From positions 186,001 through 250,000 of the forward strand of contig NZ_QHLY01000005.1 of NCBI RefSeq assembly GCF_003185895.1: a DNA stretch of 64,000 nucleotides, in the 5' to 3' direction. Of the stretch, positions 31,105 to 39,183 are shown piece after piece. The notes below the pieces were generated by a model. It had not been told where the DNA came from, did no database searches, and saw only the letters and a list, made by a program, of their open reading frames with translations. Every line of letters starts with the position of its first letter. Within the stretch, counting starts at the first letter, position 1. The DNA is from Cryobacterium arcticum. GTDB lineage: Bacteria > Actinomycetota > Actinomycetes > Actinomycetales > Microbacteriaceae. Position numbers and translations under genes: made by a program.

Positions 31105-31614
31105 ATGACCTTCTCCGAAGGCAAGACCGTAGTCCATCCCATCCACGGCCCCGGCCAGGTGCTCTCGCTGAGTTCGCGTTCTGTGCGCGGCCGGGCCGAG
31201 CCCTATGTGAGCCTGTACTTCGCCGAGAACCGGTTGCGCATCAGCCTGCCGGTCGCGGCGGCCGCAGACATCGGCATCCGCCAGGTGCTCACCCCGAGCG
31301 CCGCCGAGGAGATCTTCGACGCCCTGCGCGCGCCGAGCATTGCCCTGCCCACGATGTTCGCCCGGCGCATGAAGGAACTGCAGGAGTTACTCTCCCGCGG
31401 CACCGTCGAGCACGGGGCTATCGTCGTGCGGGAACTGGAGCGGAAGGACCCGGAGCGCCGCTCGATGGGCGAGCGGCAGATTCTGAAGGGAGCGAAGAAC
31501 CGGCTGGCCGGCGAACTCGCCCTGGCCCTGGAGCAGCCGATCGAAGCGGTCATCCAGCTGATCGAAGCGGCGGCGACCGACGTTCCCGCAGAAGCTGAGC
31601 CGGCTGCCGCCTAG
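31105..31614 (+). CDS. carD: CarD-family RNA polymerase-binding regulator
   Basis: A 169-residue CarD/CdnL protein. The N-terminal Tudor-like RNAP-interaction domain starts FSEGKTVVHPIHGPGQV and contains YVSLYFAENRLRISLPV. The C-terminal helical DNA-binding domain includes RRMKELQELLSRGTVEHGAIVVRELERKD and the minor-groove region around RSMGERQILKGAKNRLAGELALA. It stabilises open complexes at rRNA and housekeeping promoters. A long 263-base leader precedes it. The gene abuts the convergent membrane-protein gene with no spacer. Other CarD paralogues may exist elsewhere, so the symbol is tentative. Confidence 0.85.
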   Translation: MTFSEGKTVVHPIHGPGQVLSLSSRSVRGRAEPYVSLYFAENRLRISLPVAAAADIGIRQVLTPSAAEEIFDALRAPSIALPTMFARRMKELQELLSRGTVEHGAIVVRELERKDPERRSMGERQILKGAKNRLAGELALALEQPIEAVIQLIEAAATDVPAEAEPAAA

Positions 31615-32115
31615 CTAACGCTCCGCGGCTGACTGGAGATCCCGCACCAGCCGCGGGGTGCGCCACTGGCCCACCAGCCCGAACCAGCGGGCAACGGGGT
31701 ACGACAGGCGCACCACGAAGTAGTTGAGGTACTCAACCACCCCGAACGCCCAGATCGCCAGCAGCACGATCGCGAGCCAGGGCTCGCCGGGCCACCACAC
31801 GACAATGCCGCACAGGCCGGCCAGGAGCAGCACCGGATCGAGCAGGCGGAAGGATCGGTACAGCGCTGCGATCGGCCGTGGCATCCGGGCCCGTTCGACC
31901 CAGCCGCGGGCCAGCATCCAGTAGACGCCGGCCTGCAGAAGCACGACCAGCAGCGGGATGAGTGCACACCACAACGCCCAGACCTGGGTCGGCGAGTTCA
32001 GCCGCGGCGCGACCATCCCGGTGGCGACAATCCCGAACGTTGCGGTCGCGGCCAGCTCACCCCAGCCCAGGTTCAGGTAGGCCCGCCTCAGGGCAACACG
32101 CCGGTCAGTGCTCAC
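31615..32115 (-). CDS. Membrane protein of unknown function
   Basis: A 166-residue protein with four hydrophobic helices at about residues 20-38, 44-68, 92-107 and 112-134. The N terminus is basic and the C-terminal 30 residues are cytoplasmic (RWFGLVGQWRTPRLVRDL). The family resembles small actinobacterial integral membrane proteins without assigned function. It is monocistronic, with its stop directly against the carD stop. Confidence 0.7.
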   Translation of the reverse strand: MSTDRRVALRRAYLNLGWGELAATATFGIVATGMVAPRLNSPTQVWALWCALIPLLVVLLQAGVYWMLARGWVERARMPRPIAALYRSFRLLDPVLLLAGLCGIVVWWPGEPWLAIVLLAIWAFGVVEYLNYFVVRLSYPVARWFGLVGQWRTPRLVRDLQSAAER

Positions 32116-32264
32116 CCAGGCAGGTTAGCCGAGGTCGTGCAGTCATTCGGTCAGAACGGTGTGACACCTCTGCGAACGCCACCCAGGACTGATCGGCCCG
32201 ACCAGCCTGTCGGCGGGCGGGGTGACGCTAGCCGGTCGCGCACCTCGTCGATCAGCCCGGACTG

Positions 32265-33299
32265 TCAGCGCACGGCGGTGGTGATGAGCCGTTCCAGTCG
32301 CACGATGCCGGCGTAGCGGCCGGCGTTGTCGGTGACGATCAGCGGGTCATAGCGGTGCGTGCTGTCGCGGGTGATCGCGCGCAGCAGGGCATCCCGAACC
32401 GGGGTGTCGAGATTCACCCGCACGGCGTCGGTGGTGACCCCGAGGTGGGCGCTCTCGCCGTCCAATACCGAGACCGGGCGACCGTGATGGTCTATGAGCA
32501 CCACGGTGCGCACCCCCGCGTGCTCAGTGAAAATCCTCGCCGCCGACGCCACGGACTCCACGGCGGGGGCGACGTCGAGCAGGTCGCGCACCACGGGACC
32601 GGGCTGCGGCGCCGCGACGGTCCGCAGCGGCTTGGGCAGGGCGGGCCACGCAGGCCCGGGCCGGGCAAGGTAGTAGCCCTGCGCGAGCGGCACCCCGAGT
32701 GCGGTGATGGTGTCGTACTCTGCCTCGGTCTCGATGCCCTCCGCCAACACCCAGGCGTCGATCCGCCCGGCGAAGGTGCCGATCATCTCCACGAGGGCCC
32801 GTTTCGCTTCGTCGGTGTCGATGCCCGCGATGAGGTCCCGGTCGAGCTTGATCAGCGCCGGCTTGAGCGCGAGCAGGCGCGACAGCCCGGCGTAGCCCGA
32901 GCCGAGGTCGTCAACGGCGATGAGGCCGCCGGCACCCCGGATGGCGTCGAGGTCGGGCTCAAGATCGGCGGCGGAGTCGATGGCGGACTGTTCGGTGAGC
33001 TCGACGAACACGCCCTGCAGGTCGGGGTGATCTCTCCACACGGCCCGGATGACGTCCTGCCGGAGCACGTGTGGTGAGACGTTCACGGTGAGGAAGCAGT
33101 TGGCCGGGATCGAGGCGCGGTCGGCGAGGACCGCCCGCAGGCAGCGCGCCTCGATCTGGGCGGACCGGTCCGCGGCGCGGGCCCGGGCGAACAGGTCCTC
33201 CACGCTGATCCCGGCGGGCATCTCGAATCGGGCCAGGCCCTCGTAGCCCACCACGATCCCGCGGGCGGTGTCCACGATCGGCTGGAACGCGGCCGACAC
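32265..33299 (-). CDS. EAL-domain protein with C-terminal CBS-like pair
   Basis: The EAL domain covers about residues 1-235 and two degenerate CBS-like repeats the rest (GVRTVVLIDHHGRPVSVLDG; HRYDPLIVTDNAGRYAGIV). EAL motifs: YEGLAR in place of EAL, VNVSP, VELTE, VDDLGSGYAGL, IKLDRDLI and LAEGIET. Most catalytic acids of a c-di-GMP phosphodiesterase are thus present except for the Ala-to-Gly change in the first motif. The annotated start is GTG 33299, but in-frame coding character continues upstream to about 33380 (LSAEQWSDLLDAVSAGIG), where only a CTG overlaps the DUF1059 stop. The true N terminus may therefore be 27 residues longer. Confidence 0.83.
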   Translation of the reverse strand: MSAAFQPIVDTARGIVVGYEGLARFEMPAGISVEDLFARARAADRSAQIEARCLRAVLADRASIPANCFLTVNVSPHVLRQDVIRAVWRDHPDLQGVFVELTEQSAIDSAADLEPDLDAIRGAGGLIAVDDLGSGYAGLSRLLALKPALIKLDRDLIAGIDTDEAKRALVEMIGTFAGRIDAWVLAEGIETEAEYDTITALGVPLAQGYYLARPGPAWPALPKPLRTVAAPQPGPVVRDLLDVAPAVESVASAARIFTEHAGVRTVVLIDHHGRPVSVLDGESAHLGVTTDAVRVNLDTPVRDALLRAITRDSTHRYDPLIVTDNAGRYAGIVRLERLITTAVR

Positions 33300-33376
33300 C
33301 CCGATTCCAGCACTGACCGCGTCCAGCAGGTCGCTCCACTGCTCGGCCGAGAGCGGTGCGGCGGAGAGCGGTGTCG

Positions 33377-33553
33377 TCAGGAGACGACCACGATCCGGTC
33401 CGTGACGCTCTGGGCCAGTTCGGCGCTCACCGCGTGGATGCCGTGAACGGCACTGGCGTGCTGGGCCACCATGACGAGGATCTCGTCATCGGTGGAACTG
33501 ACCCAGCTCGCCGTGCAACCGGGCACCACATCTCCGCACGCAAATGACTTCAT
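33377..33553 (-). CDS. DUF1059 small protein
   Basis: A 58-residue protein found by reading the gap between the EAL gene and prfC. It starts MKSFACGDVVPGCTASWV, continues SSTDDEILVMVAQHASAVHG and ends with DRIVVVS. The CG..VPGC pair of cysteines and the DDEIL..V..HA.A.HG helix define DUF1059. A GGGAGAG motif precedes the ATG. Its TGA overlaps a CTG in the frame of the EAL protein, so the two may be translationally coupled. Function unknown; the two cysteines and the histidines could hold a metal. Confidence 0.85.
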   Translation of the reverse strand: MKSFACGDVVPGCTASWVSSTDDEILVMVAQHASAVHGIHAVSAELAQSVTDRIVVVS

Positions 33554-33647
33554 GACGCTCTCCCCCTGTCGTCGTCGCCGTTAGGCAACTCCATGATTCC
33601 GTATGCTTCCGAGTGTAGTTCGGCGGCGAGGCGATCTCGGATTGGCG

Positions 33648-35285
33648 CTAGTAGCGCACCTCGTCGACCGGACCGCCGCCGGCGAGGTCTTCGAGCAGCA
33701 GTTCGGGGTGGTCGCGCACGGTGTTGCGCAGCCGCCACGGGGTGCTGAACAGGGCCAGCAGGGTGCCGTCGCTGCGGCGCAGCACCTCCACCTGGCGGTC
33801 GTGCCCGAGGATCAGCGCGCTTTCCTTGTCGGTGCGGCGGGCCAGCTGGTAGGGCAGCACGTCGCTGCGGATGGCGGCGCCGAAGTCGTGCGACATCCGT
33901 TCTTCGACGACCTCGAACTGCATCGGGCCCACGGCGCCGAGCACCGGAGCCTGGTCGCCGCGGAGGTCGGAGCGCATCACCTGGATGACGCCCTCGTGGT
34001 CGAGCTGGTCGATGCCGCGGCGGAACTGCTTGTGCTTGCTGGTATCGGCGGGGCGCACTGCGCGGAAGTGCGCGGGCGCGAACATCGGCAGTGGCGGGAA
34101 GGTGACGGCGGGGGCGCCCTCGTGGATCGAGTCGCCCACCCGCAGCGCGGAGGCGTTGACCAGGCCGACGATGTCGCCCGGCCAGGCCTCCTCGGCCACT
34201 TCGCGGTCCTTGCCGAACAGCTGCTGGGCGTACTTGGTGGCGAACGGCCGGCCGGTGGCGGAGTGGGTGACCACCATGCCGCGGCGGAACTGACCCGAGC
34301 AGACCCGCACGAAGGCGACGTAGTCGCGGTGCGAGGAGTTCATGCCGGACTGCACCTTGAAGACGAAGCCGGAGAACGGGCTGGTCACGGCACGGTGGCC
34401 GCCCTCGGCGTCGAGGCGCGCCTCGGCGGGCGGCGCGAAGTCCACCAGGGTGTCGAGGATGTGCTGTACACCGAAGTTGAGCACCGCGGCGGAGAACAGC
34501 ACCGGGGTGGTGACGCCGCCGAGGAACGACTCCTCGTCGTGGTTCTGGCCTTCCTCGGCGAGCAGTTCGGATTCCTCGGCGGCGGCGACCCAGGCGTCGC
34601 CCTCTGCGGCGGCGGCTTCTTCGGCCGTGGTGCGCTCGGAGTCGGCACGGGTGGCGCCACCGGCGGTGCGGTTGAAGCGGATGAAGTCGCTGCTGTCTTG
34701 CTCGATCACGCCGCGGAAGTCACCCGCGATGCCCACCGGCCAGGTGAGCGGGGTGGGGATCAGGCCCGTGCGGGTGCGGATCTCGTCCATCAGGTCGAGC
34801 GCAGCGGAGCCGGGGCGGTCCCACTTGTTGATCACGGTGATGACGGGCAAGCCGCGCTGCTTGCAGACCTCGAAGAGCTTCATAGTCTGCACCTCGAGGC
34901 CCTTGCTGGCGTCGACGAGCATCACTGCGGCATCCACCGCGGAGAGCACCCGGAAGGTGTCCTCGGAGAAGTCGGCGTGGCCGGGGGTGTCGACGAGGTT
35001 GATCACGCTGTCGCGGTATTCGAACTGGATGGCGGCGGAGGTGATCGAGATGCCGCGCTCCTGTTCCATGGTCATCCAGTCGGAGACGGTGCCGCGGCGG
35101 CCGGCCTTGCCGTGCGTGGCACCGGCGGTGGTGATCGCGTGAGCGTGCAGCAGCAGGGCCTCGGTGAGTGTGGACTTACCGGCGTCGGGGTGGGAGATGA
35201 CGGCGAAGGTGCGCCGGCGGAGTGCCTGAGCCTCGACCTCTTTCGGAGACACTTCGGCGCCCGGGGTCACGGTTGATTCAGCCAC
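33648..35285 (-). CDS. prfC: Peptide chain release factor 3
   Basis: A 545-residue translational GTPase that recycles RF1/RF2 after termination. G1 is HPDAGKST (residues 32-39), then RGISI, DTPGHADF and NKWDRPG. Domain II and the RF3 C-terminal domain follow (AVGPMQFEVVEERMSHDFG, ALFSTPWRLRN). Between G4 and G5 there is an acidic Ala/Glu-rich segment of about 50 residues (near 205-260) that is longer than in enterobacterial RF3. Monocistronic; the start is the ATG at 35285. Confidence 0.94.
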   Translation of the reverse strand: MAESTVTPGAEVSPKEVEAQALRRRTFAVISHPDAGKSTLTEALLLHAHAITTAGATHGKAGRRGTVSDWMTMEQERGISITSAAIQFEYRDSVINLVDTPGHADFSEDTFRVLSAVDAAVMLVDASKGLEVQTMKLFEVCKQRGLPVITVINKWDRPGSAALDLMDEIRTRTGLIPTPLTWPVGIAGDFRGVIEQDSSDFIRFNRTAGGATRADSERTTAEEAAAAEGDAWVAAAEESELLAEEGQNHDEESFLGGVTTPVLFSAAVLNFGVQHILDTLVDFAPPAEARLDAEGGHRAVTSPFSGFVFKVQSGMNSSHRDYVAFVRVCSGQFRRGMVVTHSATGRPFATKYAQQLFGKDREVAEEAWPGDIVGLVNASALRVGDSIHEGAPAVTFPPLPMFAPAHFRAVRPADTSKHKQFRRGIDQLDHEGVIQVMRSDLRGDQAPVLGAVGPMQFEVVEERMSHDFGAAIRSDVLPYQLARRTDKESALILGHDRQVEVLRRSDGTLLALFSTPWRLRNTVRDHPELLLEDLAGGGPVDEVRY

Positions 35286-35432
35286 TTGCTACGTTTCCTG
35301 CTTCTATTCGTCTGTCACTGCGCAACACCTGCGCCACATCTACGTCTGTTGTGCGTACCGCTCACGCGCACGCGTCCTTCAAACCTAACCTGCGCAGCCA
35401 CCCGGCTGCTCCCCGGGTAATTGTTACCATCC

Positions 35433-35462
35433 TTTACAAACATGCGAGCAACATGGGATAAT
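35433..35462 (+). promoter_or_regulatory. Promoter of the ROK kinase gene
   Basis: TTTACA (35433-35438) and GATAAT (35457-35462) with 18 bases between them form a good vegetative promoter about 90 bases upstream of the ATG at 35553. The flanking sequence is A/T-rich compared with its surroundings. Confidence 0.65.
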
Positions 35463-35552
35463 CTCCTCACAGGCAGTTGACGATCAGCACTTATGAACTC
35501 TTGGCCGGTTACTTGCCCCGCCACACTCGCCTACCGCTGAGGAGCCCCTGCC

Positions 35553-36506
35553 ATGACCCTGACGTCGGTGGTCGACCAGGCGCTTCCGCTGGGCAACGGG
35601 CCGGCCGTGATCGCGGTCGACGTGGGTGGCACCGACACCAAGGCGGCGCTGTTCGACGAAGCCGGCCGGATGCTCGGCCTCAGCCGCACCCCCACCCCGC
35701 ACGACGGCGCGGGGACAGCCCTGGCGGTCGTGACCCGGGTGCAGGAACTCACCCGGCAGTTCGCCGCGGACTTTCCCGCGGTGCGCCCGCAGGCGGTGGG
35801 CCTACTCGCCCCCGGCGTGGTGGACGACGAGGCCGGCGTGGGTGTTCTGTCGGCAAACCTGCACTGGTCGAACGTGCCGTTCAAGCAGCTCACCGAAGAC
35901 CTCGTGCGCCTGCCCACGACCTTCTCGCACGACGTGCGAGCCGCCGGCGAGGCCGAATTCCGGCTCGGCGCCGCCCGCCCGTTCCAGAATGTGGTGGTGC
36001 TGGTGATCGGCACCGGCATCGCCGGGTCACTGTTCATCAACGGCCACGCGCACGCCGGCGGCGGCTACGCCGGCGAGATCGGCCACTCCATCGTTGCTCC
36101 GGATGGCCCGCTGTGCGGCTGCGGTGCCCGTGGCTGCCTGGAGAGCATCGCTTCGGCCGGCGCTCTGGTGCGGCGCTACACCGAGCTCACCGGCATCCGC
36201 CCGAGCGGCGCCCGCGAGGTGTTGGCCCTGGCCCAGTCCGGCGATGCCGCGGCGGCGGCGATCTGGAGCGACGCCCTCGATGCCCTCGCCCTCAGCATCG
36301 CCCAGCTCGCCGCCGTGCTCGCACCGGAAGCGGTCGTGATCGGTGGCGGACTGGCGCAAGCGGGCGACCGCCTCTTCGTTCCGGTGCGCGAGCGGGTGCA
36401 TGCCCTGCTGAGCTTCCACCGCCGCCCGGAGATTCTGCCGGCGTCGATCGGCGAGAACGCCGGCCTGCTGGGCGGCGCCCTCCGCGCCCGCGACCTCGTC
36501 AGCTGA
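35553..36506 (+). CDS. ROK-family sugar kinase
   Basis: A 317-residue ROK kinase. The ATP-binding DVGGTDTKAALFDEAG (residues 26-41) and the ROK signature region (GHAHAGGGYAGEIGHSIV) are present, with the zinc-binding GPLCGCGARGCLE. The catalytic Asp is probably that of SHDVRAAGEAEF. It phosphorylates glucose, N-acetylglucosamine, N-acetylmannosamine or a similar hexose at O6. It is convergent with the ABC/NagZ-like operon, so it may phosphorylate the sugar released by that enzyme. Ribosome binding site GAGGAG. Confidence 0.87.
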   Translation: MTLTSVVDQALPLGNGPAVIAVDVGGTDTKAALFDEAGRMLGLSRTPTPHDGAGTALAVVTRVQELTRQFAADFPAVRPQAVGLLAPGVVDDEAGVGVLSANLHWSNVPFKQLTEDLVRLPTTFSHDVRAAGEAEFRLGAARPFQNVVVLVIGTGIAGSLFINGHAHAGGGYAGEIGHSIVAPDGPLCGCGARGCLESIASAGALVRRYTELTGIRPSGAREVLALAQSGDAAAAAIWSDALDALALSIAQLAAVLAPEAVVIGGGLAQAGDRLFVPVRERVHALLSFHRRPEILPASIGENAGLLGGALRARDLVS

Positions 36507-36575
36507 GCGCTCACCGCACGTCGTGCACCCCGCCCCGCCCGGCCCACCTCGTTCACTGCACCTCGTATGGCGGAC

Positions 36576-36597
36576 TGAGCCCGCTATAGCGGGCTCA
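36576..36597. terminator. Bidirectional terminator between ROK kinase and GH3 genes
   Basis: TGAGCCCGC (36576-36584) and GCGGGCTCA (36589-36597) form a perfect 9-base stem with a TATA loop, 69 bases after the kinase stop and on the far side of the convergent GH3 gene. Confidence 0.8.
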
Positions 36598-36653
36598 CCG
36601 ACCCACAGGGGGCGCACCGACCCACAGGGGGCGCACCGAGCCGCAGCAGGCGC
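36597..36653. repeat. 19-base tandem repeat, about three copies
   Basis: Two identical copies of ACCGACCCACAGGGGGCGC (36597-36615 and 36616-36634) are followed by a diverged third copy (36635-36653). It lies in the convergent space directly after the terminator, with no protein in the region. Confidence 0.85.
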
Positions 36654-36700
36654 ACAACCTCCGCTCGCGCAGCCCGCGTGACCCCGTAGCCGACGTGAAT

Positions 36701-38230
36701 CTACGCCGGCACGGGCGCGAGAAGCTCGAGCAGGGCTCGCCCGGCCAGCCGGGAGGCCCCGTAGGTGGCGATGTCTGCGTAGGCGAGGTCGTCCGACGGC
36801 CAGCCCATGTCCACCACGAGAACGTCCTGGCGGTCGGCCCGCAGGGCATCGACCAGGGTTCGCACGAAGGGATGCCGGTGGTTGTCTTTGCCGATCACCA
36901 GAACACGTGCCGAATCGGGCAGCACCAGCTCGGCGGTGTCACCGGCCGCCCGGCTGACCAGGTGCTGGGCGCGCCACCTCGTGGCGAGGTCGGAGTCCGG
37001 GTGCGCATCCGCCTCGGCGAAGGGCCCCCACGGGGCGCCGCCCACGGCGATGTTCGACTCGGTGTCGAGGCGCACCACCGAGAAACTGCCTCGTGCCGCC
37101 GCGAGCCAGGCGGCTGCCCGGGCATTCCCAGCAAAGGAGGCCCGGATGCGGGCGGTGTCGAAGCTCGGCTCGGTCGCGACCTGCGCGTCCGCCGGAATCG
37201 GGGTGGCCCGGGTGGCGGCCAGAGTGCCTTCGGCCAGGCGGTGCACGCGGGCGGCGGCATCCGCGAGCCGGGTCGGCGGCAGCGTGCCGGCGGCCACCGC
37301 GGCCAGCACCGCGGCCTCGATCTCGTCCAGTTGTTCTGCGGTGTTCTCGGTGCCGATGCAGAGCAGGTCGCAGCCGGCGGCGAGGGCGGCCGCGGTGGCT
37401 CCCGGGATTCCGAGGGTGCCGCTCGCGCCCGCCATGTCGAGCGCGTCGCTCACGATCACTCCGTCGAAGCCCAGTTCGCTGCGGAGCAGCCCGCCGAGCA
37501 CGGCAGCGGAGAGCGTGGCCGGGTTGGCCTGGTCGATCTGGGGCAGCAGGATGTGCGAGGTCATCACGGTCGTCGCGCCGGCGGCGATCGCGGCGCGGAA
37601 GGGCACCAGCTCGCGTTGCCGCAGTGTCGCCAGCGGCACGTCCACCACGGGCATGGCCAGGTGCGAATCGAGCGCCGTGTCACCGTGGCCGGGGAAATGC
37701 TTGGGGCAAGCGGCGACGCCGGTGGATTGCAGCCCGCGCACCCAGGCGGCGGAGTGCAGGCCGACGCGCTCGGGGTCGGTGCCGAAGCTGCGCACGCCGA
37801 TCACGGGGTTGTCCGGGTTGGAGTTGACGTCGGTGTCGGGCGCGAAGGTGAGCGTGCAGCCCGCCTTGCGTAGCTCCCAGCCGACCTGGCGGCCCACCTC
37901 TTCGGTGTAGTCGACGTCGTCGATGCGGCCGAGGATGGCATTGCCGGGGTACGGCGAGCCGGTGGAGAAGTAGAGCCGGGTGACGTCGCCGCCCTCCTCG
38001 TCGATCGCGATGACCGCGTGCGGGTTGGCCGCGAGGATCGCACCGGTCAGCTCCCGCAGCTGGCCGAGCGAGGCGATGTTCTGCCCGAACAGGCACACGG
38101 CGCCGAGTCCGTTCCGCAGGCGCTCCTCCAGCCAGCGTGGCAGCTCGGTGCCCACGAAGCCCGGCATCAGCGTCGACCGGATGTGGCGGCGCAGCACGGT
38201 TTGGTCGGTCGCGGGCTCGCGCTCACTCAT
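36701..38230 (-). CDS. Glycoside hydrolase family 3 protein (NagZ-like beta-N-acetylhexosaminidase)
   Basis: A 509-residue GH3 enzyme without signal peptide, so cytoplasmic. Substrate-binding KHFPGHGDTALDSH is the NagZ-type loop that carries the catalytic His-Asp dyad for N-acetyl-hexosaminides. The nucleophile is the Asp of GVIVSDALDMAGA. A C-terminal alpha/beta region follows after residue 350. It should cleave imported beta-linked amino-sugar disaccharides or short chitooligosaccharides. It is the last gene of the ABC operon, and its ATG overlaps the permease stop by four bases (ATGA). Confidence 0.88.
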   Translation of the reverse strand: MSEREPATDQTVLRRHIRSTLMPGFVGTELPRWLEERLRNGLGAVCLFGQNIASLGQLRELTGAILAANPHAVIAIDEEGGDVTRLYFSTGSPYPGNAILGRIDDVDYTEEVGRQVGWELRKAGCTLTFAPDTDVNSNPDNPVIGVRSFGTDPERVGLHSAAWVRGLQSTGVAACPKHFPGHGDTALDSHLAMPVVDVPLATLRQRELVPFRAAIAAGATTVMTSHILLPQIDQANPATLSAAVLGGLLRSELGFDGVIVSDALDMAGASGTLGIPGATAAALAAGCDLLCIGTENTAEQLDEIEAAVLAAVAAGTLPPTRLADAAARVHRLAEGTLAATRATPIPADAQVATEPSFDTARIRASFAGNARAAAWLAAARGSFSVVRLDTESNIAVGGAPWGPFAEADAHPDSDLATRWRAQHLVSRAAGDTAELVLPDSARVLVIGKDNHRHPFVRTLVDALRADRQDVLVVDMGWPSDDLAYADIATYGASRLAGRALLELLAPVPA

Positions 38231-39183
38231 CCCTTGACCGCCCCGCTGACCAGCCCGCTGGTCATGCGGCCCTGCACGAAGAGGAAGAAGATGATCACCG
38301 GGATGGCCACCAGGGTCGACGCCGCCATCACCTGGCCCCAGTCGGTGGCCCGGCTGGCGCTGGCCTGGATGAAGCCGCGAAGCCACAGCGGCAGGGTCTG
38401 GCTGGAGTTGTCCTGCAGCAGCACCAGCGCCACCGTGAACTCGTTCCAGGCCTGCAGGAACGCGTACACCCCGGAGGCGACCAGCCCGGGCGCCAGCAGC
38501 GGAAAGGTGATGCGCAGGAACGCCTGGGTGCGGCTCAGCCCGTCGATCATGGCCGCCTCCTCGAGGTCGGCCGGCACACCGGCGACGAAACCGCGCAGCA
38601 TCCAGATCGTGAACGGCACCACGGCGGCGATGTAGATCACGCTCACGCCCACGATCGAGTTGAGCAGGTTGAGACTGCCCATCAGCTTGTACTGGGCAAT
38701 GAAGAGCCCTTCGGCGGGCAACATCTGGATGAGCAGCACGGCCAGCACGAACGCCTTGCGGCCGCGGAACCGGAACCGGCTGATCGCCAGGGCGCCGAGG
38801 AAGGCGAAGAACAGGCAGAACACCACGGTGATCACGGCGATCGCGGTGCTCATACCCAAGGCGGGCAGAAAGGTGCCGCCGGAGTACACGGCGACGAAGT
38901 TGTCGAACGAGCCGCCGAACGGCAGCCAGGTGGGGGTGGTGCTCTGCAGCACCACGTTCGGCAGCAGCGCCGAGTTGAGCATCCAGTACACCGGGAACGC
39001 CCAGATCAGGGCGACCACGATGCCGACCACGCCGAGCACGATCCGTACCGGGCGGATGCGGTGGCGGCCGATGCGAGCATCCGGTCGCTGCGCCGGCGGC
39101 ATTGTGGGTGCCGGCTGGGCGCCGCCCGGGCGGGCACTGGTTGGCCGGGCGGCGGCGCCGGTGGAGTCCACTGTCGAGGTCAT
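38227..39183 (-). CDS. Carbohydrate ABC transporter permease (MalG-type)
   Basis: A 318-residue permease with six helices and the EAA loop EEAAMIDGLSRTQAFLRITFPLLAPGL. The first 45 residues are a Pro/Ala/Arg-rich cytoplasmic tail before the first helix. It overlaps the other permease by four bases at its 5' end and the GH3 gene at its 3' end. No ATPase is in the operon; as in many actinobacteria a shared MsiK-type ATPase elsewhere would energise it. Confidence 0.92.
   Translation of the reverse strand: MTSTVDSTGAAARPTSARPGGAQPAPTMPPAQRPDARIGRHRIRPVRIVLGVVGIVVALIWAFPVYWMLNSALLPNVVLQSTTPTWLPFGGSFDNFVAVYSGGTFLPALGMSTAIAVITVVFCLFFAFLGALAISRFRFRGRKAFVLAVLLIQMLPAEGLFIAQYKLMGSLNLLNSIVGVSVIYIAAVVPFTIWMLRGFVAGVPADLEEAAMIDGLSRTQAFLRITFPLLAPGLVASGVYAFLQAWNEFTVALVLLQDNSSQTLPLWLRGFIQASASRATDWGQVMAASTLVAIPVIIFFLFVQGRMTSGLVSGAVKG

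Noticed and set aside
36597-36653. Tandem 19-mers considered as a CRISPR or phage attachment site
   Set aside because: Copies are directly adjacent without spacers, there are no cas genes, integrase or tRNA nearby.
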